Assembly (NCBI GenBank): GCA_001774245.1
Contig: MEZF01000052.1
Span: 5,275-10,934, forward strand
Direction of reading: 5' to 3'
Source of the DNA: Candidatus Bathyarchaeota archaeon RBG_13_52_12
GTDB lineage: Archaea; Thermoproteota; Bathyarchaeia; TCS64
Length of the DNA stretch: 5,660 nucleotides
The notes under the pieces: model-generated
Databases searched by the model: none
The model's input: only the letters and a program-made list of their open reading frames with translations
What the model was told of the DNA's origin: nothing
Shown here: positions 4,839-5,660 of the stretch, piece after piece
How the letters are laid out: every line of letters begins with the position of its first letter
Position numbering within the stretch: position 1 is the stretch's first letter
Made by a program: the position numbers and the translations under genes

Positions 4839-5250
4839 ATAGATCCACCTTTTTCAACCCTGTTTCTCTGATGAATCCGAAGGACTTTACCCTGTAGAGG
4901 TGGCTACGGCAGGCGCAGTCACTACAGCCAAATCGGGGAACAGCCTCTCCCCTCAACGCGATTTGGGTAGCGATCTCGCACTCCATCCTAACCAACCAGT
5001 CTGTTGCGAAGATGGCCTCTATCTCGACATGGGGTTCACGGAGGAGGTAGTCAATGTGCCAGTGGGCTACTGTCCCTTCCCCTCTACTGGTATAGATGTG
5101 CCTCCTAAGTCGAGGTATGAGACTGTTTAGGGCGGATCCAACGTAGACGTAGTGCCCCTTCGGGAACGCGATCACTCCGAGGGAGCCTACACTGATCTTC
5201 GAGTCCTTCCAGACCTGGATGCAGAGGCAGTAGCTTCCCCGGGCAACCAT
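4807..5250 (-). CDS. DUF123 (GIY-YIG-like) family protein
   Basis: 147 aa. DUF123 proteins are common in archaea, alone or fused to endonuclease III, and have a GIY-YIG nuclease-like fold; activity is generally unproven. Conserved pieces visible: GSYCLCIQV (5-13), SVGSLGVIAFPKGHYVYVGSA (20-40), where GHYVYVG stands in for the GIY-YIG strands, RLRRHIY (47-53), HWHIDYLL (63-70), the Glu-Cys pair at 90-91, and FGCSDCACRSHL (107-118), which has Cys109, Cys112, Cys114 and His117. All conserved blocks are present. After the usual end at SHL there is an extra tail of about 29 residues (YRVKSFGF... to SSPSPQ), part of which is the overlap with the CMD-like gene. The ATG at 5250 has no SD but sits just downstream of a well-placed TATA box, so the mRNA is probably leaderless. 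A structure-specific nuclease or repair role is inference. Confidence 0.9.
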   Translation of the reverse strand: MVARGSYCLCIQVWKDSKISVGSLGVIAFPKGHYVYVGSALNSLIPRLRRHIYTSRGEGTVAHWHIDYLLREPHVEIEAIFATDWLVRMECEIATQIALRGEAVPRFGCSDCACRSHLYRVKSFGFIRETGLKKVDLSTLASSPSPQ

Positions 5251-5272
5251 GACGGAGAAACTGCGTACCGTG

Positions 5273-5280
5273 TTAATAAA
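5273..5280 (-). promoter_or_regulatory. TATA box of a leaderless promoter for the DUF123 gene
   Basis: TTTATTAA on the minus strand, 23-30 nt before the ATG at 5250. This is the distance expected when transcription starts at or next to the start codon. It lies 4 nt after the stop codon of the upstream peptidase gene, in a 34-nt gap. Confidence 0.6.
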
Positions 5281-5284
5281 TGGG

Positions 5285-5660
5285 CTACTTTAGGTGCTGG
5301 TTGAACCAGTTGACCATGTCGTGAAGCCTGCGTTTACGGATAGTTGGGCGGGCGAGATTCCTGAAGCTGTGGCTCCCCTCGGTGTAGAGGATGAGCTTCG
5401 TCTCCACCCCCAGGTACTTTAGGGCGGTGTACATCTGGATGCTCTGGTCTATCCAGCACCTGTTATCGTTGTAGCTGTGAATGAACATCGTTGGTGTGGT
5501 GACTTTCTTTGCGTAGGTGAGTGGCGATTTCTCAGCGTAGGCAGCGGGGTTGCTCCATGGATCACCGCCGATCTGGTCTGGGCCGAAGTGGAATCCTATG
5601 TCGGTTGTTCCGAAGAAGCTGACCCAGCTGCAGATGCTGTTCTGGCTCAGGGCACACTTG
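5285..5660 (-). CDS. S9-family prolyl oligopeptidase/acylaminoacyl-peptidase, C-terminal fragment
   Basis: The C-terminal 124 residues of a gene entering from the right edge; the 5' part, including the nucleophilic Ser, lies outside. The frame is open through the edge, and an internal ATG at 5488 is not the start. The alpha/beta-hydrolase end of family S9 is clear. CSWVSFFGTTDIG (10-22) is followed by DPWSNPAAYAEKSPLTYAKKV (33-53), like the family's 'W.NP..Y...SP..Y...V.TP'. Strand TPTMFIHSYND carries the catalytic Asp65, and YTEGSHSFRNLARP the catalytic His97. The last helix, MVNWFNQHLK, is typical of the family's C-terminus. The enzyme cleaves short peptides or acyl-amino acids, probably in the cytoplasm. 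In the His motif the residue before His is Ser instead of the usual Gly; acylaminoacyl-peptidase relatives vary there, so activity is not in doubt for that reason. Confidence 0.9.
   Translation of the reverse strand, partial: KCALSQNSICSWVSFFGTTDIGFHFGPDQIGGDPWSNPAAYAEKSPLTYAKKVTTPTMFIHSYNDNRCWIDQSIQMYTALKYLGVETKLILYTEGSHSFRNLARPTIRKRRLHDMVNWFNQHLK

Noticed and set aside
4850..4854. T5 run 12 nt after the CMD-like stop as a terminator
   Set aside because: Only five T residues and inside the coding part of the DUF123 gene (Lys and Val codons on the other strand). It could end transcription, but composition explains it equally well.
4900..5130. 76-codon open frame on the plus strand
   Set aside because: Entirely opposite the DUF123 gene, whose conserved blocks show the minus strand is the coding one.
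1..5660. CRISPR array, tRNA, rRNA, insertion sequence or toxin-antitoxin pair
   Set aside because: No regularly spaced repeats, no tRNA-like cloverleaf in the short gaps, no transposase motif or terminal inverted repeats. The small 80-aa gene has membrane helices rather than toxin or antitoxin features.

Overview
The window looks archaeal, probably a Thermoproteota/Bathyarchaeia-type lineage; this is inferred from gene content and signals, not from a marker gene. TATA-like boxes lie about 23-45 nt upstream of several starts. Some genes appear leaderless, and others have archaeal-type Shine-Dalgarno (SD) sites (GGTGA, GAGGT). GTG and TTG starts occur. Several proteins are of types common in archaea: a stand-alone DUF123 GIY-YIG-like protein, a restriction-fold protein with a VEVETG core, and an acylaminoacyl-peptidase-like S9 enzyme. 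It reads as a compact chromosomal segment. I saw no insertion sequence, tRNA, rRNA or CRISPR array.

Left part (1-1148, minus strand): the first 27 codons of an Ldh2-family NAD(P)H-dependent oxidoreductase run off the left edge. Just upstream of it is a complete PLP-dependent low-specificity L-threonine aldolase. The two are 38 nt apart and could share a transcript, though a T6 run lies between them. A 115-nt divergent promoter region (1149-1263) with an imperfect dyad leads rightward to a lone plus-strand gene for a membrane-anchored surface protein of unknown function.

Middle (2127-3724, minus strand): a likely three-gene operon. In order of transcription it encodes an 80-aa two-helix membrane protein, a protein with a RING-like zinc finger, two membrane helices and an Hsp20-like C-terminal domain, and a glyoxalase-II-like metallo-beta-lactamase-fold hydrolase. 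The hydrolase gene meets the surface-protein gene tail to tail, with a 4-nt overlap of stop codons. The RING-like/membrane/Hsp20-like protein is the most unusual gene in the window and suggests membrane protein quality control, which is inference.

Right part (3768-5660): a PD-(D/E)xK-like protein (minus) and a carboxymuconolactone-decarboxylase-like protein (plus) diverge from a 90-nt region. That region holds a strong palindrome with a TATA-like centre. The CMD-like gene overlaps a DUF123 gene by 32 nt, tail to tail. The DUF123 gene has a textbook leaderless promoter. The window ends in the C-terminal 124 residues of an S9 peptidase carrying the catalytic Asp and His.
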